A stretch of DNA of 64,000 nt from an uncultured Eubacteriales bacterium (GCA_900542465.1 UQNS01000010.1:1-64000), one strand, 5' to 3'; positions 1-8,256 are shown, counted from the first letter of the stretch. A program made the numbers and translations. Notes: a model not told the origin generated them from the letters alone.

Positions 1-102
1 CTTTCGTTTCCGTAAAAACTGAAATTCAAATCGAATTTTCAAGGTTTGTCTTACTATTTGATTGTCAAAGTTCTTTTTCTCTGTCTTTGGGACAGCTTAT
101 GT

Positions 103-131
103 ATATTATCATTATGATAATATCTTGTCAA
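103..131 (-). promoter_or_regulatory. Sigma-A promoter P2 with inverted repeat over spacer and -10
   Basis: On the minus strand a perfect TTGACA (131-126) is followed, after 17 bases, by TAATAT (108-103). A 9+3+9 inverted repeat, ATATTATCA-TTA-TGATAATAT (103-123), covers the spacer and the -10. It may be an operator, or just A/T-rich chance. Confidence 0.55.
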
Positions 132-216
132 CACCTTTTTTTGAGTTTTTTAAATTTTCTTTTCAGGAATATTTTTATCCTCTTTGGTGCGGCTGTCTCC
201 CTGAGACAACTTCGGT

Positions 217-246
217 ATTATAACTCCTCTTTTACTCCTTTGTAAA
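217..246 (-). promoter_or_regulatory. Sigma-A promoter P1 (minus strand)
   Basis: On the minus strand the -35 element is TTTACA (246-241) and the -10 is a perfect TATAAT (222-217), with an 18-base spacer. It fires leftwards towards the window edge and lies about 110 bases upstream of the second promoter. Confidence 0.55.
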
Positions 247-329
247 CCCCTTTTTTCCTTATTTTCCCATTTTTATTCACCCTGCCCTATATCTAGACTC
301 TTACCTTCACTTCCTACACTATATATATC

Positions 330-355
330 AAAAAAAGGAAGCGCTCCGCTTCCTT
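330..355 (-). terminator. Intrinsic terminator of the glycosyltransferase operon
   Basis: On the minus strand a 9-bp stem AAGGAAGCG/CGCTTCCTT with a 3-base loop is followed by seven T. It lies about 30 bases beyond the stop of the last glycosyltransferase and ends that operon before the P1/P2 promoters. Confidence 0.85.
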
Positions 356-385
356 CCACGGACCTCTTCCTTATTTAAATATGAA

Positions 386-1570
386 TTATGCATTGTTTTC
401 GGTAATGCTTTCTATTAAGTACGATAATTTTCTGCATATCAGATCCCACTGATAATTCTTCTTTAAGTAGATCGCCCCGCGCTGACCCATTTTCTTTCTA
501 AGATCATTATCAGACAGCAGCTTGCCGACCTTTATTTCAAAGTCATTGTAACTCGTATAATAATAACCTCCATGGCTCTTTCTGCAGTGGGCTTTAAGGA
601 CTTCACATTCTCCGTTGACTAAGACCGGCGTCTTGACCCCGAATGATTCAAGAACCACCATGGACAGACTCTCAAACTTAGACGGTAAGATAAGGAACTC
701 CGCTCCAGCCATCCCGTTAAACTTGTCTTCGTCACTTACGAATCCAAGCTCAACTATATCTTTTCGCTTAGGTACAGGAATAACAGCTTTCCCCATAAGG
801 ACGAGCTTAACATCTCCCGGATGAGATTTTTTATACCTTTCGAAATACTCGAACATCTCACTGCAGTTCTTGCCTTCATCTATACGTCCCACATAAACTA
901 TGTAATTATCAAGACCGTATTTTTTCTTGAACGCTTCTCCATCTACATGCTCCGGGATGTCCACGCCTACGCCACCTATCATATAAGGAACAGAATAATT
1001 TCTGTACTTTCTTCTGACAAGCCTGCGTTCTTCCTCTGTATTAAAGAAAAACGCTCTCGGCTTGAGAAAAACGTCATCGAATATCTTCATTTGCAGATAT
1101 GGTTCATCATGTGCAAGTGAAAACACTATAGCTTTATCATGGACTTCCTTTATCCCCATTGCTGTCGGATAATACAGATATGTAAAGAAAAGAAAGGCCT
1201 CATAATCATTTTTATGTTCTCTTATATAGGAAATCATATTAGGTACATATGGTCCCTGCTTGTCCATCCATTCCTGCTCCTCACTTCTTTTAAGCATGTT
1301 GTTGTGGAATCTGTAGTTTACTTCATCAAATGTCTCTTTATCTCTGGTCTTTACTACAGAAAACCTTCTTACCTTCACGCCATTAAGTACTTCCAGGTCC
1401 TCTGTATATTCATCCGCCCAGGTCATATAATCAACAGCCTTGGTCGTAAGAACTTCTACATCATAAAATGGGAGCATCCTTTCCGCCAGCATTCTGCAAT
1501 GCTGCTCAGCGCCTCCATTTATCTCCAGGCCATAACGCTGGACAACTAAACAAATCTTCTTTTTTTCCAT
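386..1570 (-). CDS. GT4-family glycosyltransferase
   Basis: A 394-residue GT-B glycosyltransferase of the group 1 (GT4) type. The N-terminal domain carries the glycine-rich acceptor-side motif NGGAEQH at about 18-24. The C-terminal donor-binding domain has VGRIDEGKN at about 227-235 and the EX7E motif, E300 to E308, in PSKFESLSMVVLE. There is no signal peptide or membrane segment, so it acts at the cytoplasmic face. It resembles the gene at 1856 over its whole length and is probably a paralogue. It is last in a minus-strand set of glycosyltransferases, which suggests assembly of a surface glycan; donor and acceptor sugars cannot be told from sequence. The start ATG follows AAAGGACAG. Confidence 0.9.
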   Translation of the reverse strand: MEKKKICLVVQRYGLEINGGAEQHCRMLAERMLPFYDVEVLTTKAVDYMTWADEYTEDLEVLNGVKVRRFSVVKTRDKETFDEVNYRFHNNMLKRSEEQEWMDKQGPYVPNMISYIREHKNDYEAFLFFTYLYYPTAMGIKEVHDKAIVFSLAHDEPYLQMKIFDDVFLKPRAFFFNTEEERRLVRRKYRNYSVPYMIGGVGVDIPEHVDGEAFKKKYGLDNYIVYVGRIDEGKNCSEMFEYFERYKKSHPGDVKLVLMGKAVIPVPKRKDIVELGFVSDEDKFNGMAGAEFLILPSKFESLSMVVLESFGVKTPVLVNGECEVLKAHCRKSHGGYYYTSYNDFEIKVGKLLSDNDLRKKMGQRGAIYLKKNYQWDLICRKLSYLIESITENNA

Positions 1571-1582
1571 AGGACTGTCCTT

Positions 1583-1828
1583 TTATTTGTTCTTAAGTTC
1601 TTTCAGTTCTTTTTCAACTTCTTCAAGACGCTGTTCCAGCTCGATAACTCTTGTCTGAAGCTTTTCCGTCATGATTTCCTGCTTGTCGAAAAACTTCCAC
1701 TGATTGTTTATAGCTGCTCTTGTTTCCGAATCTCGCGATGAGTCACATCCGCATGCACAGGCAGAAACTTTTGCCTTGACCCTTCTTAAGACACTTTTTA
1801 CTTCTTTTTTAAGTCTTGCTGTATCCAT
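1583..1828 (-). CDS. Small Cys-containing coiled-coil protein, function unknown
   Basis: A protein of about 81 residues lying 12 bases upstream of one glycosyltransferase and 27 bases downstream of another, so almost certainly in the same operon. Its N-terminal third is basic with a short cysteine cluster, CACGCD. The C-terminal half is a heptad-rich, strongly charged coiled coil ending in repeated Glu/Lys/Leu. I chose the ATG at 1828; a GTG nine bases upstream is also possible. I recognise no family. A scaffold or oligomerisation role in glycan assembly is only a guess from context. Confidence 0.6.
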   Translation of the reverse strand: MDTARLKKEVKSVLRRVKAKVSACACGCDSSRDSETRAAINNQWKFFDKQEIMTEKLQTRVIELEQRLEEVEKELKELKNK

Positions 1829-1855
1829 AATATTCACACTTTCTTTAAAAGACCC

Positions 1856-3043
1856 TTACTCTTCGATACATTCTTTAATAAAATTCATATAATTTTCTAC
1901 TATCGTACTCCAGTTAAAGTTCGATGACACGTATTTTCGCCCGTTTTCACCCATCTTGTCTGCAATATCTTTATTATTTAACAGGTAGTTGACTGCCCCT
2001 TCAAAATCGACATAGGTGTCGAACCAAAGCCCGCCCTGTGTCTTCCTTGCAAAATCTATTGTAACATCACACGCTTCATTTACTAAGACCGGACGTCCGC
2101 ACAGCCAGCTCTCCATAATAACAAGGGAAAAACTTTCATTTACAGACGGCTGACATAGAAAGCTTGCACCTGCCATCGCGTCATATTTATCCTGCACATC
2201 AACAAACCCAAGATCGACCACAGCATCCTTTACAGATTCCGGGATCTCGATATCTCCGCCTCCGGTCATGACAAGCTTCAGATCATTATCATTACGCTTT
2301 TTATATTGTGCAAAATGATTGAGAAGCAGCGGCACATTTTTGTTGACTTCTTTTCTTCCCGAATAAATGAAATAAGAAGTATCTATATTGTATTTTTTCC
2401 TGAATCTCTCAGCATCTCCGGAAATGTCAGTATCCAGCCCCTCTCCGAGAACAGCCGTGTTGACTTCACTCAATCCGTATATCAAGTGCGCCAGATCGCT
2501 CTCCGGCTGTGCATGGAAGATCATACCCTTCACTTTGGAGTACCTTTTTCTAAAATATTCAAAGTATGCATAGCTTTCCTTATGAAAGCACGGAATCATA
2601 ATCGCCTTATCTATAACAGGCTTGATCCCGAAAAATGTCGTGCCGAACAGATAAGGAATAAAAATGACAGCGTAGTAATCGTCCTTATGCTCTTCCAGAT
2701 ACTTGTACAGAGCCATACTGTTAACTGACTCCCTTAAATACGTTTTCTCTTCGTATATAGATATTCTCTGTCCCTGCATAAGCTTTTCATTGATGTCATC
2801 AAATGCGCTGACACATCTTTTTCTGACAGGAAAACGACGCACGGGTATTCCATTTACCCTGTCTTCCCCCGGCTTAAAATAGTTTTCATTCCAGTCGGAT
2901 TGAAAGTCCTTTACACATGTTGTGAGTATTTCAACATCGATCCCGGCTTCATACATATGCTTAGTGAGACCGGTAAGTTCCATTTCCGCTCCGCCCATTA
3001 TATTTTCTCTGAACCAGGGAGCAACAAAGCCTATCTTTTTCAT
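1856..3043 (-). CDS. GT4-family glycosyltransferase
   Basis: A 395-residue GT-B glycosyltransferase. It has MGGAEMELTGL near the N-terminus, YSGRKEVNKN at the start of the donor domain, and an EX7E motif in NESFSLVIMES at about residue 300. It shares the order of motifs and several phrases, such as VNGIPVRRF and a DDIN/DEVN segment, with the product of the 386-1570 gene, so the two look like ancient duplicates. Its ATG overlaps the stop of the upstream gene by four bases (3040-3043) and is preceded by a strong GGAGGG Shine-Dalgarno, indicating translational coupling. The specificity is not predictable. Confidence 0.9.
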   Translation of the reverse strand: MKKIGFVAPWFRENIMGGAEMELTGLTKHMYEAGIDVEILTTCVKDFQSDWNENYFKPGEDRVNGIPVRRFPVRKRCVSAFDDINEKLMQGQRISIYEEKTYLRESVNSMALYKYLEEHKDDYYAVIFIPYLFGTTFFGIKPVIDKAIMIPCFHKESYAYFEYFRKRYSKVKGMIFHAQPESDLAHLIYGLSEVNTAVLGEGLDTDISGDAERFRKKYNIDTSYFIYSGRKEVNKNVPLLLNHFAQYKKRNDNDLKLVMTGGGDIEIPESVKDAVVDLGFVDVQDKYDAMAGASFLCQPSVNESFSLVIMESWLCGRPVLVNEACDVTIDFARKTQGGLWFDTYVDFEGAVNYLLNNKDIADKMGENGRKYVSSNFNWSTIVENYMNFIKECIEE

Positions 3044-4137
3044 TTATTTCCCTCCTTCAGGTAGGAACCGTCAACAAATCCTTGTATAAGCTTCTTGACC
3101 TGGTCTGCCACAACTGACGGCGCCAGTTCCTTGAGCCTTTCCTGTTCTTTCTCAATAAGCGACTTTCTAAGCTCCTGGTCTGTAAGGATCCTGTGCATAC
3201 AGCCTGCAACAAATTCAGGACTTTTATCGTTAATAAGGAATCCACTTCCATTAAGTGTTTCTCCCACCGCCGATGAATCATAAGCAAGGATCGGCACTTT
3301 GAACATCATTGCCTCGGCTAACGGAACTCCGAAACCTTCATGCTCGCTCATACATATAAAAAGATCCGCGCTCTTGAAATATGCAAGGATTTCATCAAAT
3401 TTTACATGACCTGTAAAATGCACATCCCTCACTCCAAGGCGGCTTACATATGCATGCAGTCTGGCGGCATACATATCATACGGATTGTAGTTTCCCACAA
3501 GCGTGAGTCTAACATCATCCCCATAATATTTTTTATATGCTGCAAATGCGGCGATAATATCTTCATGTTTCTTATTTGGCGCTACTCTTCCGGTAAAAAT
3601 AATATTTTTCTTTTTGCCGGCCTTCAGCTTCTGAAGCAATTTTGCATTTGGCTCTTTCTTATAATCTTTAAACGGAATAAGAATAGGCACTACGTCGATA
3701 GGGCACTTATAGCCCATCCTACGGAGCTCTGACTTATTATATTCGGAAACAGTTATACAGTAATCAACTCTGTCCTTAATGGCTTTTGTTTCCTGCAGCC
3801 CCTTCCAGCATACATAAGCTGCAAAAGGGTCATCTTTTTCAAAGAAGCCCGGAGGCGTAATATTGTGGTATATAACTATTTTTCTGCAATTAAGTCTTGC
3901 AAATTTTTCATTTAACGGATGGCCTGTTGAAAGATGATATATGACCACATCATCTTCTGAGAGTTTTGGAAGGCGGTCTATAGTTTTTGCCGTTTTACCG
4001 TCAAGCGGCGGAACGACTGCTGCTGCATAGATTTCGGTCTCATACCCCATTGATCTGAGGAGCCTTTTTATCGTTATCGTGTGATTTCCTACTGCGTCTC
4101 CGTAGGATAATATTGGAAGCATTTGAATAATTCGCAT
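3040..4137 (-). CDS. GT4-family glycosyltransferase
   Basis: A 365-residue GT4 enzyme of a different subgroup from its two neighbours. The N-terminal half contains a conserved YHNITPPGFF stretch. The donor domain has TGRVAPNKKHED, LVGNYNPYD and the motif SEHEGFGVPLAEAM, which supplies the EX7E pair. VGDAVGNH near the N-terminus replaces the NGGAE motif of the other two. It resembles bacterial mannosyl- or rhamnosyltransferases of surface polysaccharide clusters, but the sugar is not identifiable. It starts the run of three glycosyltransferases and follows a small coiled-coil gene by 30 bases. Confidence 0.9.
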   Translation of the reverse strand: MRIIQMLPILSYGDAVGNHTITIKRLLRSMGYETEIYAAAVVPPLDGKTAKTIDRLPKLSEDDVVIYHLSTGHPLNEKFARLNCRKIVIYHNITPPGFFEKDDPFAAYVCWKGLQETKAIKDRVDYCITVSEYNKSELRRMGYKCPIDVVPILIPFKDYKKEPNAKLLQKLKAGKKKNIIFTGRVAPNKKHEDIIAAFAAYKKYYGDDVRLTLVGNYNPYDMYAARLHAYVSRLGVRDVHFTGHVKFDEILAYFKSADLFICMSEHEGFGVPLAEAMMFKVPILAYDSSAVGETLNGSGFLINDKSPEFVAGCMHRILTDQELRKSLIEKEQERLKELAPSVVADQVKKLIQGFVDGSYLKEGNK

Positions 4138-4167
4138 ATTGGTACCTGTTTTTATTTTAAATATCTG

Positions 4168-4596
4168 TTAATTAGATTTGTTTAACTTATCTTCTAACTC
4201 TTTTATTCTGGCCTTGAGCTTTCTGTTTTCCTCGATCTGATCACGTATAAAACAATCCACGTGCCCCAATGATTTCAAAAACAATGCATTGTTTTTATTC
4301 TGATCATCAACAAGAGGATTAACAAAGAAATACATGCCCTTACGCAGTATCTTCTTAGCCAGTACGGCATACCTGCTTCCCGTAAATTCTCTGTAAGATT
4401 CTATTCGCCAGTTATGTGCCAACTCCGTGAGTCCTCTATATAAAGTGTTCTGATTAAATTTATTTGGCAGTACCCTTGCTGCTCCCATATCAACAGAAAT
4501 GTCATCAAAACTTGCCAGCGGCTCCTGAATTCCCCTGTCCTCTATCTCCTGTCTTATATTAGACATAATCTTATCAACATCAATGTTATTTGCCAT
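4168..4596 (-). CDS. Small conserved protein at the head of the glycosyltransferase operon
   Basis: A 142-residue soluble protein. The ATG at 4596 is chosen because GGAGGATAAA precedes it at ideal spacing; a TTG four codons earlier would overlap that site. The N-terminus, with DVDKIMSNIRQEI followed by an FDDI motif, resembles what I recall of leader segments of methyltransferases and related proteins in Firmicute and Gram-negative surface-glycan clusters, but no methyltransferase domain follows. The C-terminus is a charged coiled coil (KLKARIKELEDKLNK). It may be a stand-alone assembly or chain-length partner of the glycosyltransferases; this is inference. Confidence 0.65.
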   Translation of the reverse strand: MANNIDVDKIMSNIRQEIEDRGIQEPLASFDDISVDMGAARVLPNKFNQNTLYRGLTELAHNWRIESYREFTGSRYAVLAKKILRKGMYFFVNPLVDDQNKNNALFLKSLGHVDCFIRDQIEENRKLKARIKELEDKLNKSN

Positions 4597-4608
4597 TTTA
4601 TCCTCCAA

Positions 4609-4791
4609 AACAAAAACATTCTTTCCCTGGATACTGTGCTCTCATTTAGCAGAGCCTCTTCAAGATTTTTAAACTTCTTTTGATTTTACCACAATTTGTG
4701 AATATTTAGCTAACTAAAAATCAGATAGATATTGTCCCGTTTAATCCGAATGCAAGAATCTCATATCGATCCTCACTCCTGACCATAATAT
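4609..4791. other. Gap upstream of the glycosyltransferase operon
   Basis: This non-coding stretch lies between the tRNA-Arg terminator and the first gene of the glycosyltransferase operon. A -10-like TAAAAT preceded by TGTGG is visible on the minus strand near 4690, but no convincing -35. I see no other gene in it. Confidence 0.4.
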
Positions 4792-4829
4792 AAAAAAAGA
4801 GCTAAAGCCTATGGCTTTAGCTCTTTTTT
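4792..4829 (-). terminator. Bidirectional intrinsic terminator after tRNA-Arg
   Basis: Stem GAGCTAAAGCC / GGCTTTAGCTC with a 3-base loop, flanked by seven A on one side and six T on the other, so it can work on either strand. It begins three bases beyond the tRNA 3' end. Confidence 0.9.
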
Positions 4830-4831
4830 AG

Positions 4832-4905
4832 CGTCCCTGAGGTGATTCGAACACCCGACCTACCGCTTAGGAGGCGGTCGCTCTATCCAGCTGAGCTACA
4901 GGAAC
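4832..4905 (-). tRNA. tRNA-Arg (anticodon CCU)
   Basis: A 74-base cloverleaf on the minus strand. The acceptor stem is GTTCCTG/CAGGGAC, the D-arm GCTC/GAGC, the anticodon stem ACCGC/GCGGT around loop CTCCTAA, giving anticodon CCU for the AGG codon, and the T-arm GGGTG-TTCGAAT-CACCT. The discriminator base is G, and CCA is not encoded (the genome continues CTAAAA), so it must be added after transcription. Confidence 0.95.
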
Positions 4906-4934
4906 AAAAACTACTGCAAAAGCAGTAAGTTTTT
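4906..4934 (-). terminator. Terminator-like hairpin between serS and tRNA-Arg
   Basis: On the minus strand AAAAACTTACTGC-TTTT-GCAGTAGTTTTT forms a stem with one bulge followed by five T, the shape of a serS terminator. Oddly, it lies downstream of the predicted tRNA promoter, so it would also be in the tRNA leader. Confidence 0.6.
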
Positions 4935-4936
4935 AG

Positions 4937-4965
4937 ATTGTAGCATAATTGATTTTTGCGGTCAA
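4937..4965 (-). promoter_or_regulatory. Promoter of tRNA-Arg
   Basis: On the minus strand TTGACC (4965-4960), a 17-base spacer, and TACAAT (4942-4937) preceded by TGC. The predicted start is about 25 bases upstream of the tRNA. Confidence 0.65.
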
Positions 4966-5056
4966 TTCCGAAATATTCTCCTTATCTACCGCTATATCCA
5001 TTATTTTCGGCCCGGCATTATTGTTGAAATATATATTATTCTTCTGATAATTATAT

Positions 5057-6343
5057 TTACCTCTTTTTCAATACACTCTCGCCGCCCATATATGGTCTCA
5101 GTACCTCAGGAATTCTAACCGTACCATCCTCCTGTAAGTTGTTTTCTAAAAATGCAATAAGCATTCTTGGCGGAGCAACGACCGTGTTGTTCAGCGTATG
5201 CGCAAAATACCGGTTATTATTACTGCCCTTGATTTTTATTCGGAGCCTTCTGGCCTGCGCGTCACCTAAGTTAGAACATGATCCAACTTCAAAATATTTT
5301 TTCTGACGTGGTGACCAGGCTTCAACATCTATGGATCTCTGCTTAAGATCTGCCAGATCTCCTGAACAACATTCCAATGTACGAACAGGAATATCCATAG
5401 TCCTGAACAGTTCAACGGTATTGCTCCAGAGTTTATCAAACCACATTTTACTGTCTTCAGGTCTGCACACCACTATCATTTCCTGTTTCTCAAACTGGTG
5501 TATCCTATAGACCCCTCGCTCTTCGATCCCATGTGAACCCTTCTCTTTTCTGAAGCATGGAGAATAGCTTGTCATGGTAACAGGAAGCTGTTCTTCCTCT
5601 GTTACGGTATCGATGAACTTTCCGATCATTGAATGCTCACTTGTCCCGATCAGGTACAGATCTTCTCCCTCGATCTTGTACATCATCTCATCCATCTCTT
5701 TAAAGCTCATAACACCGGTGACGACATTACTTCTTATCATATAAGGCGGAATACAATAAACAAATCCCTTGTTGATCATGAAGTCTCTGGCATATGAAAG
5801 AACTGCTGAATGAAGCCTGGCAATATCTCCCATGAGATAATAAAATCCGTTGCCGGCAACTCGTCCCGCCGCTTCCATGTCGATCCCATTTACAGATTCC
5901 ATAATATCAGTATGATATGGAACTTCATAATCAGGAACTACAGGCTCTCCAAACTTTTCAACTTCAACATTTTCAGAGTCATCTTTCCCGATCGGAACCT
6001 GATCATCAATGATATTCGGAATGACCATCATGATCTCCGTAAGTCTTTTTCCTATAGCCAGCTCTTCCTCTTCAAGTTTTGCTAACTTCTCTGCATTTTC
6101 AGATACCTGAGTTTTAATAGCCTCTGCCTCATCTCTCTTTCCCTGTGCCATGAGGGCTCCGATCTCTTTTGAAAGTCGGTTTCTGCCTGCCCTCAGTTCA
6201 TCAGCTTCAGCCTGCACCTTCCTTCCTCTGATATCAAGCTCTGCCGCTTCATCAACTAAGGGCAATTTTTCATCCTGAAATTTCTTTTTTATATTATCTT
6301 TTACAAATTCAGGGGTCTCTCTAATAAGCTTTATGTCTATCAT
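5057..6343 (-). CDS. serS: Seryl-tRNA synthetase
   Basis: A 428-residue class II aminoacyl-tRNA synthetase that charges tRNA-Ser (and tRNA-Sec where present) in the cytosol. The N-terminal ~110 residues form the long charged coiled-coil arm that grips the tRNA variable arm. The catalytic domain shows motif 2 in FRKEKGSHGIEERG with RIHQFEKQE, GTSEHSMIGKF, and motif 3 around ARRLRIKIK and LNNTVVAPPRMLIAFLEN. Length is normal. It follows parB by 17 bases, so it is probably read from the parAB transcript. The close tRNA-Arg is not its substrate. Confidence 0.97.
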   Translation of the reverse strand: MIDIKLIRETPEFVKDNIKKKFQDEKLPLVDEAAELDIRGRKVQAEADELRAGRNRLSKEIGALMAQGKRDEAEAIKTQVSENAEKLAKLEEEELAIGKRLTEIMMVIPNIIDDQVPIGKDDSENVEVEKFGEPVVPDYEVPYHTDIMESVNGIDMEAAGRVAGNGFYYLMGDIARLHSAVLSYARDFMINKGFVYCIPPYMIRSNVVTGVMSFKEMDEMMYKIEGEDLYLIGTSEHSMIGKFIDTVTEEEQLPVTMTSYSPCFRKEKGSHGIEERGVYRIHQFEKQEMIVVCRPEDSKMWFDKLWSNTVELFRTMDIPVRTLECCSGDLADLKQRSIDVEAWSPRQKKYFEVGSCSNLGDAQARRLRIKIKGSNNNRYFAHTLNNTVVAPPRMLIAFLENNLQEDGTVRIPEVLRPYMGGESVLKKR

Positions 6344-6360
6344 TTTTACTTCTCCTGGTA

Positions 6361-7434
6361 TTAATCAAATTTTTTCGTATTTATAAATGCATATAATCTT
6401 TCCAGCTCTTCCTGGGAATAGTACTCTATCTCAATTTTTCCTTTTTTTCCGTTCTTTGTCTTGATACTTACCTTGCTCCCTAAAATGTTGCCCATTTTTT
6501 CTTCCATATTTCTATAGACGATCGCACTTGCGCTTTTACTTTCCAGTTTTTTCTCAGGCTTTGGACTCAAATATGCTTTAATAAGCTTCTCTGTTGCTCT
6601 TACGCTCAGATCATGATTCAGCACGTCTACTGCCGCCTTAAATTGCAGCTCCTTATCTTCAATCGCCAAGAGCGCACGCGCATGCCCCGCAGAAAGTCTT
6701 CCTTCTATAAGAAGCATCTGGATCCTGTCATCAAGCTTAAGAAGTCTCATAATATTACTTATCTGCGCCCTTGACTTGGAGACCCTCTTGGCTAGCTCTT
6801 CCTGCTTAAGATCATACTCTTTTATAAGATTTTCAAACGCCTTAGCCTCTTCTATCGGATTCAAATCCTCTCTCTGTATATTCTCGATCAGGGCAACTTC
6901 CATTACCTGTTTAGGCGTATATTCTCTTACAATAACAGGCACCTCTTTTAGCTTTGCCATCTTGGCCGCTCTCCAGCGGCGTTCTCCCGCTATTATCTCA
7001 TAATACTTGTCATTCTTTTTCTGGACCAATATAGGCTGAATGATGCCCACCTTTTTTATAGAATCCGCCAGTTCCTGCATGGCCTCTATATCAAATTCTT
7101 TTCTTGGCTGATTTTTATTCGGCTCAAGATATGAAGTCTTTATTAAGATCTCAGCTCCCTCTTTTTTGATATTATTCTCCTGTTTTTCAGGCCTTACCTC
7201 TGCAGCTTCTCTTTCAGCAGAGAGTTCAAAAAATTCTATTTCAACTTCTTTATCACTTTTTGCTTTTGCTGTCTTCTTTGCAGACGGCTTTGAGTTCACT
7301 TTTTTTGCAGTTTCTTTTTTAACCGGGGCCGGCTTGCTGGCTTTCTCATCCTTCTCATCATGTACAGAAGAAGGGATAAGCGCCCCTATCCCCTTGCCAA
7401 GACCTCTTCCCGGCCCTTTTTTCTTTTCATCCAT
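6361..7434 (-). CDS. parB: Chromosome-partitioning protein ParB (Spo0J family)
   Basis: A 357-residue CTPase and parS-binding protein that loads on parS, spreads, and works with ParA and SMC in origin segregation. The N-terminus carries RGLGKGIGALIP, the ParA-stimulating motif. The ParB/Srx domain has LIENIQREDLNPIEEA and AGERRWRAAK, followed by an HTH (RVSKSRAQISNIMRLL) and a C-terminal dimerisation region. Between the N-terminal motif and the ParB domain is an unusually long Lys/Ala/Glu-rich linker (about residues 20-95), which makes the protein some 70 residues longer than usual. It is 23 bases downstream of parA. Three parS-like sites lie nearby. Confidence 0.96.
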   Translation of the reverse strand: MDEKKKGPGRGLGKGIGALIPSSVHDEKDEKASKPAPVKKETAKKVNSKPSAKKTAKAKSDKEVEIEFFELSAEREAAEVRPEKQENNIKKEGAEILIKTSYLEPNKNQPRKEFDIEAMQELADSIKKVGIIQPILVQKKNDKYYEIIAGERRWRAAKMAKLKEVPVIVREYTPKQVMEVALIENIQREDLNPIEEAKAFENLIKEYDLKQEELAKRVSKSRAQISNIMRLLKLDDRIQMLLIEGRLSAGHARALLAIEDKELQFKAAVDVLNHDLSVRATEKLIKAYLSPKPEKKLESKSASAIVYRNMEEKMGNILGSKVSIKTKNGKKGKIEIEYYSQEELERLYAFINTKKFD

Positions 7435-7457
7435 TTAAAAACTCCTAATAATAACTT

Positions 7458-8225
7458 TTATTTGTGCAATTTTATAACTTCTTTTGCCAGTGATCTGTAG
7501 CTGTCTGCCCCGCTGGATCTGGAATCATATACATTTATCGGAAGTCCATAGCTTGGAGCTTCTGCTAATCTGATATTTCGAGGAATAACTGTTTTATATA
7601 TATTTTCTTTTAAATTTTCTTTCACATTTGCTATTACCTCCTGAGATAGATTCGTTCTCGTGTCAGCCATTGTAAAAATGATCCCGTCTATCTTCAGTTC
7701 CGTATTCAATCTGTCCTTTATTAGGTCTATTGTAGTAATCAGCTGCACCAGTCCTTCCAGCGCATAATATTCGCACTGTACCGGTATAAGAACCGAATCT
7801 GCCGCTGTCATAGCATTGACCGTTAACAAATTAAGAGATGGAGGACAATCCAGAAAAATAAAATCATATTGATCTTTTATTGCTTCCAGTTTGTCTTTCA
7901 AAATATTTTCTCTGTTGTCCATACCAATAAGATCCAGTTCCGCCCCTGCAAGATCCATATTTGAAGGAAGAAGATCAAGACCGGGATACACATCTCTTTT
8001 AATAACCTCTTCGTATGTACACCGGTCTAGCAATAGATCGTATATAGTATATTCCAACGCATTTTTATCCAGCCCCAACCCTGATGTAGTATTTCCCTGC
8101 GGGTCTATATCTACAATGAGGACCTTTTTCTTTCTTTCCGCCACACAGGCTGCTAAATTTATGCTTGTAGTAGTCTTTCCAACTCCACCCTTCTGATTAG
8201 TTATGGCAATGATATTACTACCCAT
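7458..8225 (-). CDS. parA: Chromosome-partitioning ATPase ParA (Soj)
   Basis: A 255-residue ParA/MinD-type ATPase, from the ATG at 8225; an upstream in-frame start would add 28 residues coding through the parS site and lacks family similarity. The deviant Walker A motif KGGVGKTTTSINLA is near residue 10, the switch region IFLDCPPSLNLLTVNA near 110-125, and Walker B-like FLDCPP is clear. It binds DNA non-specifically as an ATP dimer and is regulated by ParB. Upstream the sequence AAGGGGCGGAAT acts as the ribosome-binding site. It leads the parA-parB-serS unit. Confidence 0.96.
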   Translation of the reverse strand: MGSNIIAITNQKGGVGKTTTSINLAACVAERKKKVLIVDIDPQGNTTSGLGLDKNALEYTIYDLLLDRCTYEEVIKRDVYPGLDLLPSNMDLAGAELDLIGMDNRENILKDKLEAIKDQYDFIFLDCPPSLNLLTVNAMTAADSVLIPVQCEYYALEGLVQLITTIDLIKDRLNTELKIDGIIFTMADTRTNLSQEVIANVKENLKENIYKTVIPRNIRLAEAPSYGLPINVYDSRSSGADSYRSLAKEVIKLHK

Positions 8226-8256
8226 ATTCCGCCCCTTTTTAGAACTTTTCCATAAT

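Larger units (their letters stand above)
1..329 (-). other. Intergenic leader region, probably 5' end of an rRNA operon
   Basis: No credible coding region is seen in these 329 bases. Read on the minus strand it holds two tandem sigma-A-type promoters followed by about 95 bases of transcribed leader that runs off the left edge. The leader contains GAACTTTGACAATC at about 78-65 (minus), which resembles the boxA-type antitermination element of Firmicute rRNA leaders, and then an A/T-rich stretch with CCTTGAAAATTCG. Tandem promoters plus a boxA-like leader next to oriC are typical of rRNA operons. That a 16S gene lies just outside the window is inference. Confidence 0.5.

Noticed and set aside
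615..1549. Plus-strand open frames opposite the glycosyltransferases
   Set aside because: They are antisense to genes with clear GT4 motifs, lack Shine-Dalgarno sites and match no family; the same holds for most overlapping frames elsewhere.
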